A DNA stretch of 64,000 bases, taken from Phoenix dactylifera. Taxonomy: Eukaryota > Streptophyta > Magnoliopsida > Arecales > Arecaceae. Under the pieces are notes generated by a model. The model saw only the letters and a program-made list of their open reading frames with translations, was not told where the DNA came from and made no database searches. The translations under genes were made by a program, and so were the position numbers. The first letter of the stretch is position 1. Each line of letters opens with the position of its first letter. Of this stretch, positions 52,676 to 63,300 are shown piece by piece. Where the stretch lies: the NCBI RefSeq assembly GCF_009389715.1, contig NW_024067682.1, positions 563,501 to 627,500 on the forward strand. The letters are read 5' to 3'.

Positions 52676-55600
52676 TCACAAAGTTTGCACTACCGCATAG
52701 AATTTCTTATCATAGGTGGAATAACGCAACCTGCCATCACTTAACTTTTCGCTAAAGAACGCGACAGGGTGACCTTCTTGGCTTAACACACCACCTATGC
52801 CAACGCCAGAGGCATCACATGCGACCTCGAATACCTTAGTGAAATCGGGGAGGCGCAAGACAGGTGCTTCAGTCATCCTATTCTTAATATCTTTAAATGC
52901 TTGGGATGCCGACTTAGTCCAGATAAAGTCTCCTTTCTTCATGCAATCTGTGATGGGAGATATTATTGAACTAAAATTTCTAATGAAGCGACGATAGAAA
53001 GTAGCCAGACCATAAAAACTACGTACTTCTGCTAAGGTCTTGGGCTCAGGCCAATCGACTATCGCGCTTACTTTTTCTGGATCAGCGGAGACACCCTTGG
53101 AAGACACTATGAATCCTAAGAAAGTGACGTGATCAGTCAAGAAGGCACACTTCTTAGGGTTTGCAAAGAAGCTTTCTTTCCGCAGGACTTCACAAACCTG
53201 CCTCAGGTGTGAGAGATGGAGCTCTTGAGTTTGACTATAAATGAGAATGTCATCAAAGTATACAACGACAAATTTGTTCAAGAAAGGTCGAAAGATCTGT
53301 GTCATCACCCTCATAAAAGTACTTGGAGCATTTGTTAATCCAAAAGGCATTACTAACCATTCGTAGAGTCCATCTTTGGTTTTGAATGCAGTTTTCCATT
53401 CATCCCCAGGACGAATCCGAATCTGGTGGTACCCACTCTTTAGGTCGATCTTGGAAAAAACTGTAGCACCAGACATATAGTCTAAAAGGTCGTCCAGCCT
53501 AGGAATAGGAAAACGATACTTAACCGTGATTTTATTGATAGCACGGCTATCGACGCACATCCTCCAAGAGCCATCTTTCTTGGGAGTGAGGAGTGCAGGT
53601 ACAACACAGGGACTCAAACTCTCACGAATATACCCTCGAGTGACTAGTTCGTCAACTTGGCGTTTCAGTTCAGTGTGCTCGTTTGGATTGAGTCTATGAT
53701 GGGAAAGATTTGGCAGTGACGCTCCAGGAATGAGATCAATTACGTGCTGGATATCACGCATTGGAGGGAGTGCCTCTGGAAGATCAGTGGGGAAGACAGA
53801 GTGAAACTCCTCCAACAGAGGAACTACGGCGGCCGGATGTTCGGCATTTGACTCCACATTGATAACTCTAGCCACAAGGGCGAACACAGGTGAATGGCTT
53901 TCGATATCTTTCATTACCTCTTTCGAAGTAATGATGTGAAGTGACTCATCTTTTTGTGGTGTAGCACCCTTCTTCTCAGGGCCGGGCTCTCTAGGAGGCA
54001 ATGAATTCAGTATAATTTTTCGACCCTGGAACATAAAACTACACGAATTTGACCGACCATGAAGTGTGACGTCCCTATCGTATAACCAAGGTCTTCCTAG
54101 AATGACTTGACCTACGTCCATCGGGAGGCAGTCGCACCAAATCTCGTCTTTATAAGATAGAAATTGAATCGGGACAAGGCATCTTTCTGAAACTGAAATG
54201 GACGTCTTATCTACCCAGGCTACTTTATATGGATTAGGATGAGGGGTAGATTTCAGGCCAAGGCGAGAAACAACTCCAGACGCAATGGCATTGATGCAAC
54301 TCCCGCTATCAAATAAGATTTTGCATGTTTTACCATTGATCTTGATAAGTGTATAAAACAGGGAGGTTCTTCGCCAGTCTTGTTCGGTCTTTATTTGGGC
54401 TAGTGTGCACCTAACCACATGGAGCCTATGGTTTTGGTCATTCCTATCAGTGGGCTCATTTTGGTATTCAGTCTGAACAAACTCTAACCCAGTCTTTTCG
54501 TCTCCAAAGTCATCTACAAAATCCTCAATGTTTGGTTCATAGACTTCTTCGACACATTCAGTATCCTGGGTCCCTGCTTCCAATTCAGTCATTAAATAGG
54601 TCTTGGCGTTACATTGGGACGCAATATGGCCAAACTTTTGGCACCTGAAACACTGGGTTTGGTTTCTTAAGGGCGGATTGGACCCTAATATGCCTTTTTC
54701 TTTATCAGTTGATGTACTTTGAACAGGCACCGGGAACGTCCTAGTCGGTGTTTGGCTAGAACCGGGCTGGGAAGGATGATTGGAGAGTGGTCTAGGTTGT
54801 GGGAGATAGCTTTGACTAGGTCGGGCTCCTGGGGGTAAGAACCGAGAGTCGGTACGTCTCACCACAGGGACTCGTAAAAAACTATCCACATCTTGAGCCA
54901 ATTGGTATGCCTGGCCAAGGGTAGTAATCTCTCGAAGGATCAATTCTTTCTGGATCTCCTCGCGGAGTCCTGCTCGAAACCTAGAAAGAGTAACAGTCTC
55001 CTCTTCGATTACACCGCACCTCATGTGAAACTCCTCAAATCGTGCAATGTAATCGGCAACAGTTGAGGTTCCTTGAGTTAGTTTCTGCCACCTATCCATA
55101 AGACGTTGTCGGTAAGAGAATGACAGATACTTCTCATTCAGTTTTTCTTTCATATCCTCCCAAGTGGTGATACGTGGAAGCCTTTGGGTCTCACGCCGAT
55201 GTTCAACGTTATGCCAGTACCAGTGAGCTTGCCCAATAAGCTTCATTTTGGCAAACCGTACTCTTCTATCATCGGTCATATCGTACCACTCAAAATAATT
55301 ATCCATGGCTGCTCTCCAATCAAGGTACACGCTCGGCTCTAATTGACCAGCAAATGTGGGGGCTTCTACTCGCACGGTACGAAGTAGTCGCTCGTCAAGA
55401 TCGCGCTGGTGATCAGGATGATGTTGGTTCCTAGGGGGATGGGAAAAAGCTACAGGCGGTGTGGTCAAACCAAACTCGGGATAAGCTGCGATTGGGGATG
55501 ATGTTTCCGGAGTCCTAGGGTGTTGTACTAGAGCACGGATCTCACATTTGAATTCGTCATGATCAGCTCGTATTGCAGCTAATTGTTCCAGAATATCTTG

Positions 55601-55678
55601 TATAACTCTGGGGTCCATGGTGGATAAAGGGGTCTGAGAGTCAGTGAGGAGGTACTCTCTACCACTACGGGTGGACAT
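52676..55678 (-). CDS. gag-protease-RT-RNase H polyprotein of chromovirus B (1000 codons, premature stop)
   Basis: Gag domain about residues 95-270 (YLDWRAAMDNYFEWYDM, SRFRAGLREEIQKEL). Zinc knuckle C343, C346, H351, C356. Protease DSG at 457-459 and ILGRPWLYD near 526. RT about 690-880 with FSKIDLKSGYHQIRI and YFDD at 807-810. RNase H from about 938 with the first catalytic D at 955. The second catalytic residue, normally E in YDKE(L/F)YAVV, is lysine at 992. The frame ends in TGA at 52676-52678 where relatives have arginine. Both changes are single C:G to T:A steps and lie within 35 bases. The start is ATG at 55678 (MSTRSGREYL). Confidence 0.93.
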   Translation of the reverse strand: MSTRSGREYLLTDSQTPLSTMDPRVIQDILEQLAAIRADHDEFKCEIRALVQHPRTPETSSPIAAYPEFGLTTPPVAFSHPPRNQHHPDHQRDLDERLLRTVRVEAPTFAGQLEPSVYLDWRAAMDNYFEWYDMTDDRRVRFAKMKLIGQAHWYWHNVEHRRETQRLPRITTWEDMKEKLNEKYLSFSYRQRLMDRWQKLTQGTSTVADYIARFEEFHMRCGVIEEETVTLSRFRAGLREEIQKELILREITTLGQAYQLAQDVDSFLRVPVVRRTDSRFLPPGARPSQSYLPQPRPLSNHPSQPGSSQTPTRTFPVPVQSTSTDKEKGILGSNPPLRNQTQCFRCQKFGHIASQCNAKTYLMTELEAGTQDTECVEEVYEPNIEDFVDDFGDEKTGLEFVQTEYQNEPTDRNDQNHRLHVVRCTLAQIKTEQDWRRTSLFYTLIKINGKTCKILFDSGSCINAIASGVVSRLGLKSTPHPNPYKVAWVDKTSISVSERCLVPIQFLSYKDEIWCDCLPMDVGQVILGRPWLYDRDVTLHGRSNSCSFMFQGRKIILNSLPPREPGPEKKGATPQKDESLHIITSKEVMKDIESHSPVFALVARVINVESNAEHPAAVVPLLEEFHSVFPTDLPEALPPMRDIQHVIDLIPGASLPNLSHHRLNPNEHTELKRQVDELVTRGYIRESLSPCVVPALLTPKKDGSWRMCVDSRAINKITVKYRFPIPRLDDLLDYMSGATVFSKIDLKSGYHQIRIRPGDEWKTAFKTKDGLYEWLVMPFGLTNAPSTFMRVMTQIFRPFLNKFVVVYFDDILIYSQTQELHLSHLRQVCEVLRKESFFANPKKCAFLTDHVTFLGFIVSSKGVSADPEKVSAIVDWPEPKTLAEVRSFYGLATFYRRFIRNFSSIISPITDCMKKGDFIWTKSASQAFKDIKNRMTEAPVLRLPDFTKVFEVACDASGVGIGGVLSQEGHPVAFFSEKLSDGRLRYSTYDKKFYAVVQTL

Positions 55679-58093
55679 ACAGGAACTACTCTAGTTGGTG
55701 ATATGATATGCAATGCTACTAATGAACCCTAATTGTCCAAATGTAATGCAGGACAACCTACTGATGCAACCCACTAATGCAACCTACTATGAATTCGGAA
55801 ATCAGCAACTTTTCACAAAAATAACTTAAAATTAAATGTTACTAATTTGTACGTTGGTTATTTCAGAATTAAAGTAGAAAATTAGTCACTATAAGAAGTT
55901 AGGTTGCAAACACGTTTTACAGTCATTCAAAGTCTGAAAGTAATCTGATCTATGGATGTTGATGATGTCCTGACACTAAAGTGTGCTAATTTAATATTTA
56001 GATTTAATTGGTAGGTAGGACGGGTGTGGTGGAAAATGTTCTAGGTTTTGCAGTTTGACAAGAAAATAAGTTTCAAAATAGGATTGTCATGCAAGAGAAC
56101 TAGAACATAATTAGATAAACAAGCCCAAAGGAGGAAGAACCTATTACCTGTGGTGAATGCAGTTGACCAGAATCACCTGCTCGTGGAGTCTCGAACACGA
56201 AGTTGGCGCCGCGCAGAGCTAGCTGGAGTTGTGGAACTGGATCTACAGCACAAGGACTCTTGGACTTCTGTACTGGGCTGAAAAGAGGTGCTGGATCGGG
56301 TCTGAAATAGGACCTGCAGCCGATTGTGCTTGGGCTCAAAGGGCTGGCGACCTTGTGGGTGTGGGGTTCAGAAAGGCATGCGGGCCGTGGGCTTGACGAG
56401 GAGTTGTGGGCCTCCTGACGGTCCAAGGGTGGAGTCAGCTTGAAAGAAAAGGGGGTGACATGAAACCAGGGGAAATGAAACAAAGCAGGGGGGGGGGGGT
56501 GGGTGAAAGCGGAGGGGAAAGGAGAAGGTGGAGGCGGCGGTCTGGTGCAGCGGCAAACGGAGGTGGGCGTAGCGGCGGTGGCGTGTTACGGAGTTGGCGT
56601 GGTGGCGCGGCTCGGTGGGGAGGGAGACAACGACGCTCGGAGGAAGCGGGCGGAGCTCGGGTGGTCTGCCGGCTGCCCAACGGCGTCGCGGCTGGTTCGG
56701 GCGGCGCTGTGGTTGGCCGCAGGGAAGAGGCACCTCGATCGGTGGTGTCGCAGCTGGTCCGGACGGCGTAGCGGCGCGACGCGGGCTCGGATGACGGAGA
56801 AGACAATCTCGGGCGACTGCAGATCTCGGCGGCGGTAGGAAGCGGCACTGGCGGAGGCGGCGAAGGCGGAGCGGCACGGGTGGGGAAGCTCTGGTTGGAT
56901 GCCCGGCGGCGGCACTAGCGGAGGCAACAACGGCAGCGACTGGAGGCGGTCGGCGGCTCGGGCTCTGGTGGCACGACGGTGAAGACGCGGCAGAGGCGGT
57001 GGTGGCGCGGCGTGCGAGCTTCGGCGGCGGCGGAAGGTGGATTGGGCGCTGCAGGCTAAGCTCGGCGACGACGGCGAAGGAGGCGGTGGAAACCCTAGGG
57101 TTTCCTTTTCGGCAGAACAGAGGTTTTTTTTTTTTTTTTTTTTGGAAACACGTGCAGGTCACGTGATCCGACTTTTTTTTTTTTAAACCTTAACGGATTT
57201 GGGGTTATCGGATTCGGGTTTCGAATGGGACCCGCTCCGATAACTGTGAAACTCAGCACGTGCAGATCACGTGCGAATTTTTTTTTTTTTTTTTTTTTAA
57301 ACCTGTTGGATGTGGACCCGGGCTATCGGATTTTGGGGTAACGGGTTTAGAACTTACCCGTTACCACTCATCTTCAACCTCCCGATTGATTCGGGAGAAC
57401 GGCCCGGTCGCTTCGGCGGTGGTTGCGGAGCGGCCGAACGGCGTGGCGGCGGAGCTTGCGGCCGCAGCTCCGTGGTCGGAAGCGACAGGCGGCGGCCGGT
57501 TGTGGCGGCGGCTGGGATCCCCCTGTGGGCGGTGGTCGGCGGGTGCGTCGACAGTGCCGATGGATAATGCTGAGAATTGATCGGCGACGCCCTTCTTCTT
57601 TCCGGCAGCGGGAGTCACGCGTGGCCCTTCGACACGCTCCGGTGTCCGTGGTCGAGGTACGGCGTAGTACTCGTGCGGCCACAGGAATCCGGGGATCCGG
57701 CGACGCTCGGCCATACACCGGCTGACGGTGGTGGCAGGTGGTGGGGGCAGCGGCGTTGCAGGAAGGAGTCCGGCGGAGCTGTTGGAAATAGGTGGCTGCT
57801 GCGGGGAGGGACACGGTGGAACGGCACGGCCACGGGGAAGATTTCCTTTTTTTTTTTTTTTTCAACACTAACAGAGATAAAGAAGGGGAAACCGAGAGAA
57901 GCCCGGTGACCCAGGGATTGTTCACCTCTGTCCCTCCTTGTGAGACCCGAGAGAGTGAGAGATTTTTTTTTTTTTTTTTTGCTCTCGGTTTGGATGAAAT
58001 GGCCAGGAGATGAAGTGCTACACTGCACGGCAGCCCACAGGAACTAAGGCCCTGATGGATCGGGCTTTGGCAGCAGTGGCAAAACCCTCCAAA
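55679..58093 (-). other. Long GC-rich leader of chromovirus B
   Basis: This 2.4 kb leader lies between primer site and gag. 56160-57800 is strongly GC-rich with CGG/CCG words, unlike the rest of the element. On the minus strand it carries poly-A runs of 12-22 bases at about 57123-57143, 57171-57183, 57277-57299, 57846-57862 and 57962-57980. Segments 57146-57235 and 57255-57350 are diverged direct repeats (CACGTGCAG[G/A]TCACGTG, poly-T, AAACCT, then CGGATTTGGGG-like). Long ORFs here (for example 57162-56368) are proline/arginine/alanine-rich products of composition, overlap in several frames and lack domains. Confidence 0.7.
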
Positions 58094-58105
58094 GCTCTGA
58101 TACCA
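58094..58105 (-). other. Primer binding site of chromovirus B
   Basis: On the minus strand this is TGGTATCAGAGC (initiator tRNA-Met), three bases from the 5' LTR. Confidence 0.94.
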
Positions 58106-58108
58106 AGT

Positions 58109-58460
58109 TGATGCCGGACCAAAATTTTAAATGGGAGCAGAAGAAGAGGGGAAGAGAAGGAGGAAGAAGAAGAAGAGGAGAAGGAGAAGGGAGGAGAAGA
58201 GAAGAAGAGGGAAACGTGGGGAAAGAAATCTTTAATTCTGCATTAACCCTAATCAACATAAAAGTTCCCTATAAATAGGGCCCAATAAGAACACTTAAAA
58301 TAAAACCCCTTACACAAAATAAAACCCACAAATAAGCCCTAAAATGCAAATGAGTCCAGAAATAAAATAAACCACAAATAAACCCCTAAATGCAAATAAA
58401 CTCAGAAATAAAATAAACAAATATGCAAATAAGATGGGGACCTAGCTGATGTCCCCATCA
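58109..58460 (-). repeat. 5' LTR of chromovirus B
   Basis: This is the promoter LTR of the minus-strand element. A TATA-like TATTTATAGG is at about 58268-58277 on the minus strand. A 90 bp purine-rich run of GAAGAGG words on the plus strand (about 58137-58215) marks the LTR. Confidence 0.95.
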
Positions 58461-58465
58461 ATCAT

Positions 58466-58589
58466 CTTCACCTTTATCCCATGGAGCTTTTCCACCTCTC
58501 AAACTTCTTGGAGTAGGTCGTTTCCTCTTGACATTAGCTGTGCACGTAGCATAATCCATAGCATCTTCCCTAAACAACCTCTTGAACTC
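58466..58589 (-). pseudogene. Acidic terminal exon in CACTA element 3, part 1
   Basis: On the minus strand, after an acceptor (ATGCAG, 58590-58595), the frame reads EFKRLFREDAMDYATCTANV, KRKRPTPRSLRGG and KAPWDKGEDD. It continues at 50560. The exon joins to one acidic C-terminus of about 64 residues with a basic KRKRP patch. I do not recognise the family. It could be the end of a CACTA-encoded protein or a captured host exon. Confidence 0.5.
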
Positions 58590-58595
58590 CTGCAT

Positions 58596-58968
58596 TACAA
58601 TATCATATTATGAATTGGTAGATCCTAAAAGCAAGACAATGATTGGCCTGATTGGGACAAAATCTGTTCGTTAATTCTATTTTTTGCATGTTTTTCTTTC
58701 TTTATTCTTTGGGGTGGGGGTTGAGGGCATCTATCTTCTTTTATCAAACTTGCTTTCTGTCTTGAAATACAAGTCCTTACTATAGAGAAAAAAGATTTTA
58801 CTTCTATATTTAAATTTTATTTTGTGTGGAAAAAACCGAATGAATTCAAACTCACAAGGTTAATACTTGCATAAACATAACAATAACACAGTTTCAATTT
58901 AGTGCAAATAACGACCAGATAAATTAAGCTTCCAATTTCAAAAGAACTTAAAAAATAGAATGTAAGTT
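58596..58968. other. CACTA element 3 interior, no gene seen
   Basis: AT-rich DNA, likely an intron or spacer upstream of the exon just described. It ends where the copia LTR begins. AAGTT (58964-58968) would be the left copy of the copia target duplication. The right copy is outside the window. Confidence 0.5.
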
Positions 58969-59909
58969 TGTTGGGGTATGTGGAGACCTTTGGTGATGAA
59001 GAGAATTGAAGGAAAATCAATTCTGCATAGTTTTCTGTCTGGCGGACTGTCGGAGTCGACTCGAGCTTCAGTCGAGTCGACTCGGGAACAGTCGAGTCGA
59101 CTCGAGGTCTGTCGAGTCGACCCGAGAGGAGAAAGCCGCAAAAACCATGTTTCTGTCTGGACTGTCAGAGTCGACTCGAACTACAGTCGAGTCGACTCGG
59201 AGCATCGTCGAGTCGACTCGAGATACAGTGGAGTCGACTTGAGATCGTGCCAGTTAAACTGGAAGTTGTTCAGACGTGCCAGAGTCGACTCGGACTTCAG
59301 CCGAGTCGACTCGGGCTCGCGAAAAATCGTACGGATGATTTTCTTTTGGTGTTTTTTGGTGGCGTTTCGACGGCTATGATCATCTGAAGGTCTTGAGACT
59401 ATATATAGGACTCATGAGAGCCCTAGGGTAAGATTATTGGCCGTATATTTGAGAGAGACTCTTGTTTGTGAGGCTAGGGTTCTAGAGAAGAAGAGGATTG
59501 GGATCCTACTTCTTGTGCAAAGGGAATTCTGTGTGAATCTCTTGTAGATCGATCGCTTGTGATCGTTCGGGTGTGTGCTATCTCTGTAATCAGTTCATCC
59601 TTATTGAGATTTGGAGCGGTGGAGGACGTAGGCTATTTGTAGCCGAACCTCGTTACATTTTGTGTTTGCTTTGCTATTTTCTTCCTTCTTCTTCCTTTGA
59701 TCTTTGATAATCCGTTGCGGTGCTCAAGTGTTTTATCCTACTGATACCACGGGGTAATCTTTTGCCCTTCGTAGGCGGAGCGAAGAGGTGATCCTTGAGT
59801 CCGGAGTCGAGGGAGCGAGAGAGTGCTTATCCGTTTGTATCTCTCTTGCTTGTCCGACGTCGGTGGCGGCGCTGGTGTGAGTGGGTTCCGGTGCGGGGCG
59901 CCGACAACA
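58969..59909 (+). repeat. 5' LTR of the copia element with palindrome array
   Basis: The 941 bp LTR runs TGTTGGGGTA to CCGACAACA. Between about 59050 and 59315 it contains about ten copies of GAGTCGACTCG-type palindromes, many with a CAGTC lead, upstream of a TATA box at 59400-59407. Confidence 0.94.
59400..59407 (+). promoter_or_regulatory. TATA box of the copia LTR
   Basis: TATATATA followed by GGACTC lies 85-350 bases downstream of the palindrome array and about 500 bases before the LTR end, a usual place for the U3/R border. Confidence 0.65.
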
Positions 59910-59911
59910 AT

Positions 59912-59923
59912 TGGTATCAGAGC
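59912..59923 (+). other. Primer binding site of the copia element
   Basis: TGGTATCAGAGC, complementary to initiator tRNA-Met, lies two bases after the LTR. Confidence 0.95.
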
Positions 59924-59940
59924 TATTGGTTATTCTGCAA

Positions 59941-60353
59941 TGGCGGATGAAGGAAAGTTGCGAATTGAGAAGTTCAATGGCACGAACTTCGGGTTTTGGA
60001 AGATGCAAATAGAAGATTACCTTTACCAGAAGGATCTCTATTTACCTCTTGGAGGTAGAGCAAAGAAACCAGAGAAGATGTCCGATGAAGACTGGGAGGT
60101 CCTCGATCGGAAGACGCTCGGCACCATCAGATTGTCACTTGCATCCCAAGTGGCATTCAACATCAAAAACGAGAAGACGACGATGGAGTTGATGGCAACA
60201 TTGTCGCGGATGTACGAGAAACCCTCAGCATCAAACAAGGTATTTCTCATGAAGAGGTTGTTTAATCTTCGTATGAAAAAATGGCGGCAGCATAGCAGAA
60301 TACCTCAACGAGTTCAATGGACTCACGGCCCAGTTGGAGTCAGTGGAGATTAG
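59941..60353 (+). pseudogene. N-terminal gag of the copia element, frameshifted
   Basis: ATG 59941 begins MADEGKLRIEKFNGTNFGFW, the usual start of copia gag, with LDRKTLGTIRLSLA and KVFLMKRLFNLRM following. At the A-run near 60275-60282 the frame shifts. The real gag continues in another frame as GGSIAEYLNEFNGL, while this frame ends at 60353. A one-base slip in the A-run is the simplest cause. Confidence 0.92.
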
Positions 60354-63300
60354 TTTTGACGATGAGATTCGGGCATTGCTAATCCTCTCCGGATTGCCTG
60401 ATAGCTGGGAGGGCCTAGTGATGGCGGTGAGCAACTCTTCGGCAATGGGGAAGTTGATTTTTGATGACGTTGTGGGAGTGCTTCTGAGTGAAGAAGCAAG
60501 AAGGAAATCTTCTGGAGCTACGGAGTCGTCTGGAAGTGCACTAAACACCTCTGACCGGGGAAGACAAAAGAAGGACGGTCGCTTTCGAAGCGACTCGAAG
60601 TCGAGATCCAGCAGGTCTCGAGCACCTCAGAACAAGGGAGCGAAGTGCTGGAACTGCGGGAAGACGGGGCACTTTAGGAGGGATTGCAAATCTCCTAAAG
60701 GGAAGCAAGGCGACCACACCGAAGGAGTCAGCAAGGATCTGGCAAATCTTGCTGAAGACGGTGATATGGATGCCCTCGTTCTATCTTTGTCTACCTGTGA
60801 CGAGTCTTGGGTGATAGACTCGGGCGCGTCTTTCCATGCTACATCCCAACGGAAGCTTCTTGAAGGATATGAGAAGGGAGACTTTGGCAAAGTCTACCTA
60901 GGGGATGGAGAGCCTTGCACCATACAAGGAAGGGGAAGCGCGGAAGTGAAGTTGGTTTCTGGATCTTCACTTGAGCTTGAGGACGTACGGCACGTACCTC
61001 AACTGCAGAGGAATCTGATTTCTGTTGGACAGTTGGCGAGCCAGGGGTACAAGGCTACTTTCACAGCTGATCAATGGAAGATATCCAGAGGTTCGTTGAC
61101 GGTGGCTAGTGGCAAGAAGGTTGGGACACTTTATGTCACCAACGGCACGGAGAACTCTATTGGAGTTGTTGCAGCAGATGTGGACACCAAGTTATGGCAT
61201 TGTAGACTTGGGCACATGAGTTATCAGGGACTGGAGGTGATGCACCAGTTGGGAAAGCTGCAGGGTCTCAGGAGTGTTGAGATGGACTTCTGTGAGGATT
61301 GTGTTCTCGGAAAGCAGAAGCGTGTTTCATTCAACAAAGAAGGTAAACCTCGGAAGCAAGAAAAGCTAGATCTCGTGCACACGGACGTGTGGGGGCCTGC
61401 ACCAGTTTCTTCCATTGGTGGATCTCAGTACTATGTTACTTTTATTGATGATGCTACCAGGAAGCTTTGGGTGTTCTTCTTGAAGCACAAGTCAGAGGTA
61501 TTTGGGGTCTTCAGGAGATGGCAGGTGATGGTAGAACTCGAGACAGGAAAGAGGTTGAAATGCCTGAGATCGGACAACGGTGGTGAGTATTGTAGCAGGG
61601 AGTTTGAGGACTACTGTGCAGATGCTGGGATCGTCAGGCAAAGGACAGTTCCAGGAACACCACAACAAAATGGAGTTGCTGAAAGGATGAACAGAACAAT
61701 TAATGAGCATGCCAGGAGTATGAGGATACATGCTGGATTGCCACAGCAGTTTTGGGCGGAAGCAGTTAACACTGCTGCCTACTTGATCAACAGAGGGCCA
61801 TCAAAGAAACTTGAATTTGGGATTCCTGAGGAAGCATGGACAGCGAAGAAGATTGATTTGGCGCACTTACGAGTATTCGGTTGTACCAGTTATGTCCATG
61901 TTGATTCCAGTCAAAGAAGCAAACTAGACGCCAAATCAAAGAAGTATATTTTCATTGGATACGGAGGTCAACAGTTTGGGTACCGGCTTTGGGATCCCGA
62001 ACACAAGAAGATCATTCGTAGTAATGATGTGGTATTCAATGAGAAAATGCAGCAGAGCACTGAATCAGAAACAAAACCTGTTGAGCCGTGTTTTGTGGAT
62101 CCTGAAGAGGAGTCTACAAATTCTGGTCAGAAGACTCATTCAGAGCAAGAACCTGAAGCATTGGCACCCCCTCCACAACTAAGAAGGTCCACTCGTAGTA
62201 CTCATGGGAAGCCTCCTCAAAGGTATGATGGGACTCTTAGTTATTTGCTGCTCACAGATAATGGCGAACCTAAATGCTTCACGGAGGCATTGGAGGTTGA
62301 TACCAGGAAGGAGTGGGAGTTGGCCATGGATGATGAGATGAAGTCATTGGAGCAGAATCAAACGTGGGATTTGGTGGATCTGCCCAAGGGGAAGAAAGCA
62401 CTGTCAAACAAATGGGTTTACAGGCTGAAGGAAGAGCAAGGCGGGAAGAAGCGATACAAGGCCAGGCTGGTTGTAAAAGGATTTCAGCAGAGAGCAGGTA
62501 TCGACTTCACAGAGATCTTTTCTCCTGTAGTCAAGATGAGTACTATTCGAGCGGTGCTGAGCATGGTGGCAGTAGAGGATCTTCACTTAGAGCAGCTTGA
62601 TGTGAAGACGGCCTTTCTCCACGGAGATCTCGATGAGGAGATATATATGCAGCAGCCGGAGGGATACATTGCAGCTGGCACGGGTGACTTAGTCTGCAAA
62701 CTAAAGAAAAGCCTCTATGGTTTGAAACAGGCACCCAGACAATGGTATCTCAAGTTCGATAGTTACATGCTTGAGATAGGATACAGGAGATGTCAGGAGG
62801 ATCACTGTTGCTACTTCCGGGACTTCGGTACATCTTACATTATCTTGCTATTGTATGTTGATGACATGTTAGTTGCAGGAGCTAGCATGCATGAGATTGC
62901 AAAATTGAAGCTGAAGCTGTCAAGAAAATTTGCAATGAAGGATCTAGGAGCAGCAAAACAGATCCTTGGGATGCGGATCAGTAGAGATAGGTCTAAACAT
63001 ATCCTCAGACTATCTCAGGCGGAGTACATCAGCCGAGTACTCAGGAGATTCTGCATGGAGGGTGCCAAACCTGTTGGCACACCGCTGGGTGCCCATTTTA
63101 AGCTCTCAAAAGGGCAAAGTCCGAAGACGCGGGTGGAGGAGCTCAATATGTCAAAAATCCCGTATGCATCGGCAGTGGGGAGCTTGATGTACGCTATGGT
63201 GTGTACGAGACCAGACATTGCTCAAGCAGTGGGAGTTGTGAGTCGCTTCATGAGCTGCCCAGGCTTGGAGCATTGGCGCGCAGTCAAATGGATACTGAGG

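Larger units (their letters stand above)
50561..58460 (-). mobile_element. Ty3/gypsy chromovirus B, very young insertion
   Basis: The two 352 bp LTRs (50561-50912 and 58109-58460) differ at one position. The target duplication ATCAT is exact (50556-50560 and 58461-58465). On the minus strand come the tRNA-Met primer site, a 2.4 kb GC-rich leader and one gag-pol frame of about 1594 codons that extends into the 3' LTR. The frame has a single stop. It is of the same lineage as chromovirus A but with LTRs less than a third as long. Confidence 0.96.

Noticed and set aside
56368..57162. 264-codon ORF and other long ORFs in the GC-rich leader of chromovirus B
   Set aside because: Proline/arginine/alanine-rich translations appear in several frames on both strands. 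They are composition effects.
59912..59923. Possible tRNA gene remnant
   Set aside because: Only the 12-base primer site is present. No tRNA arms surround it or the matching sites at 23699, 35154 and 58094.
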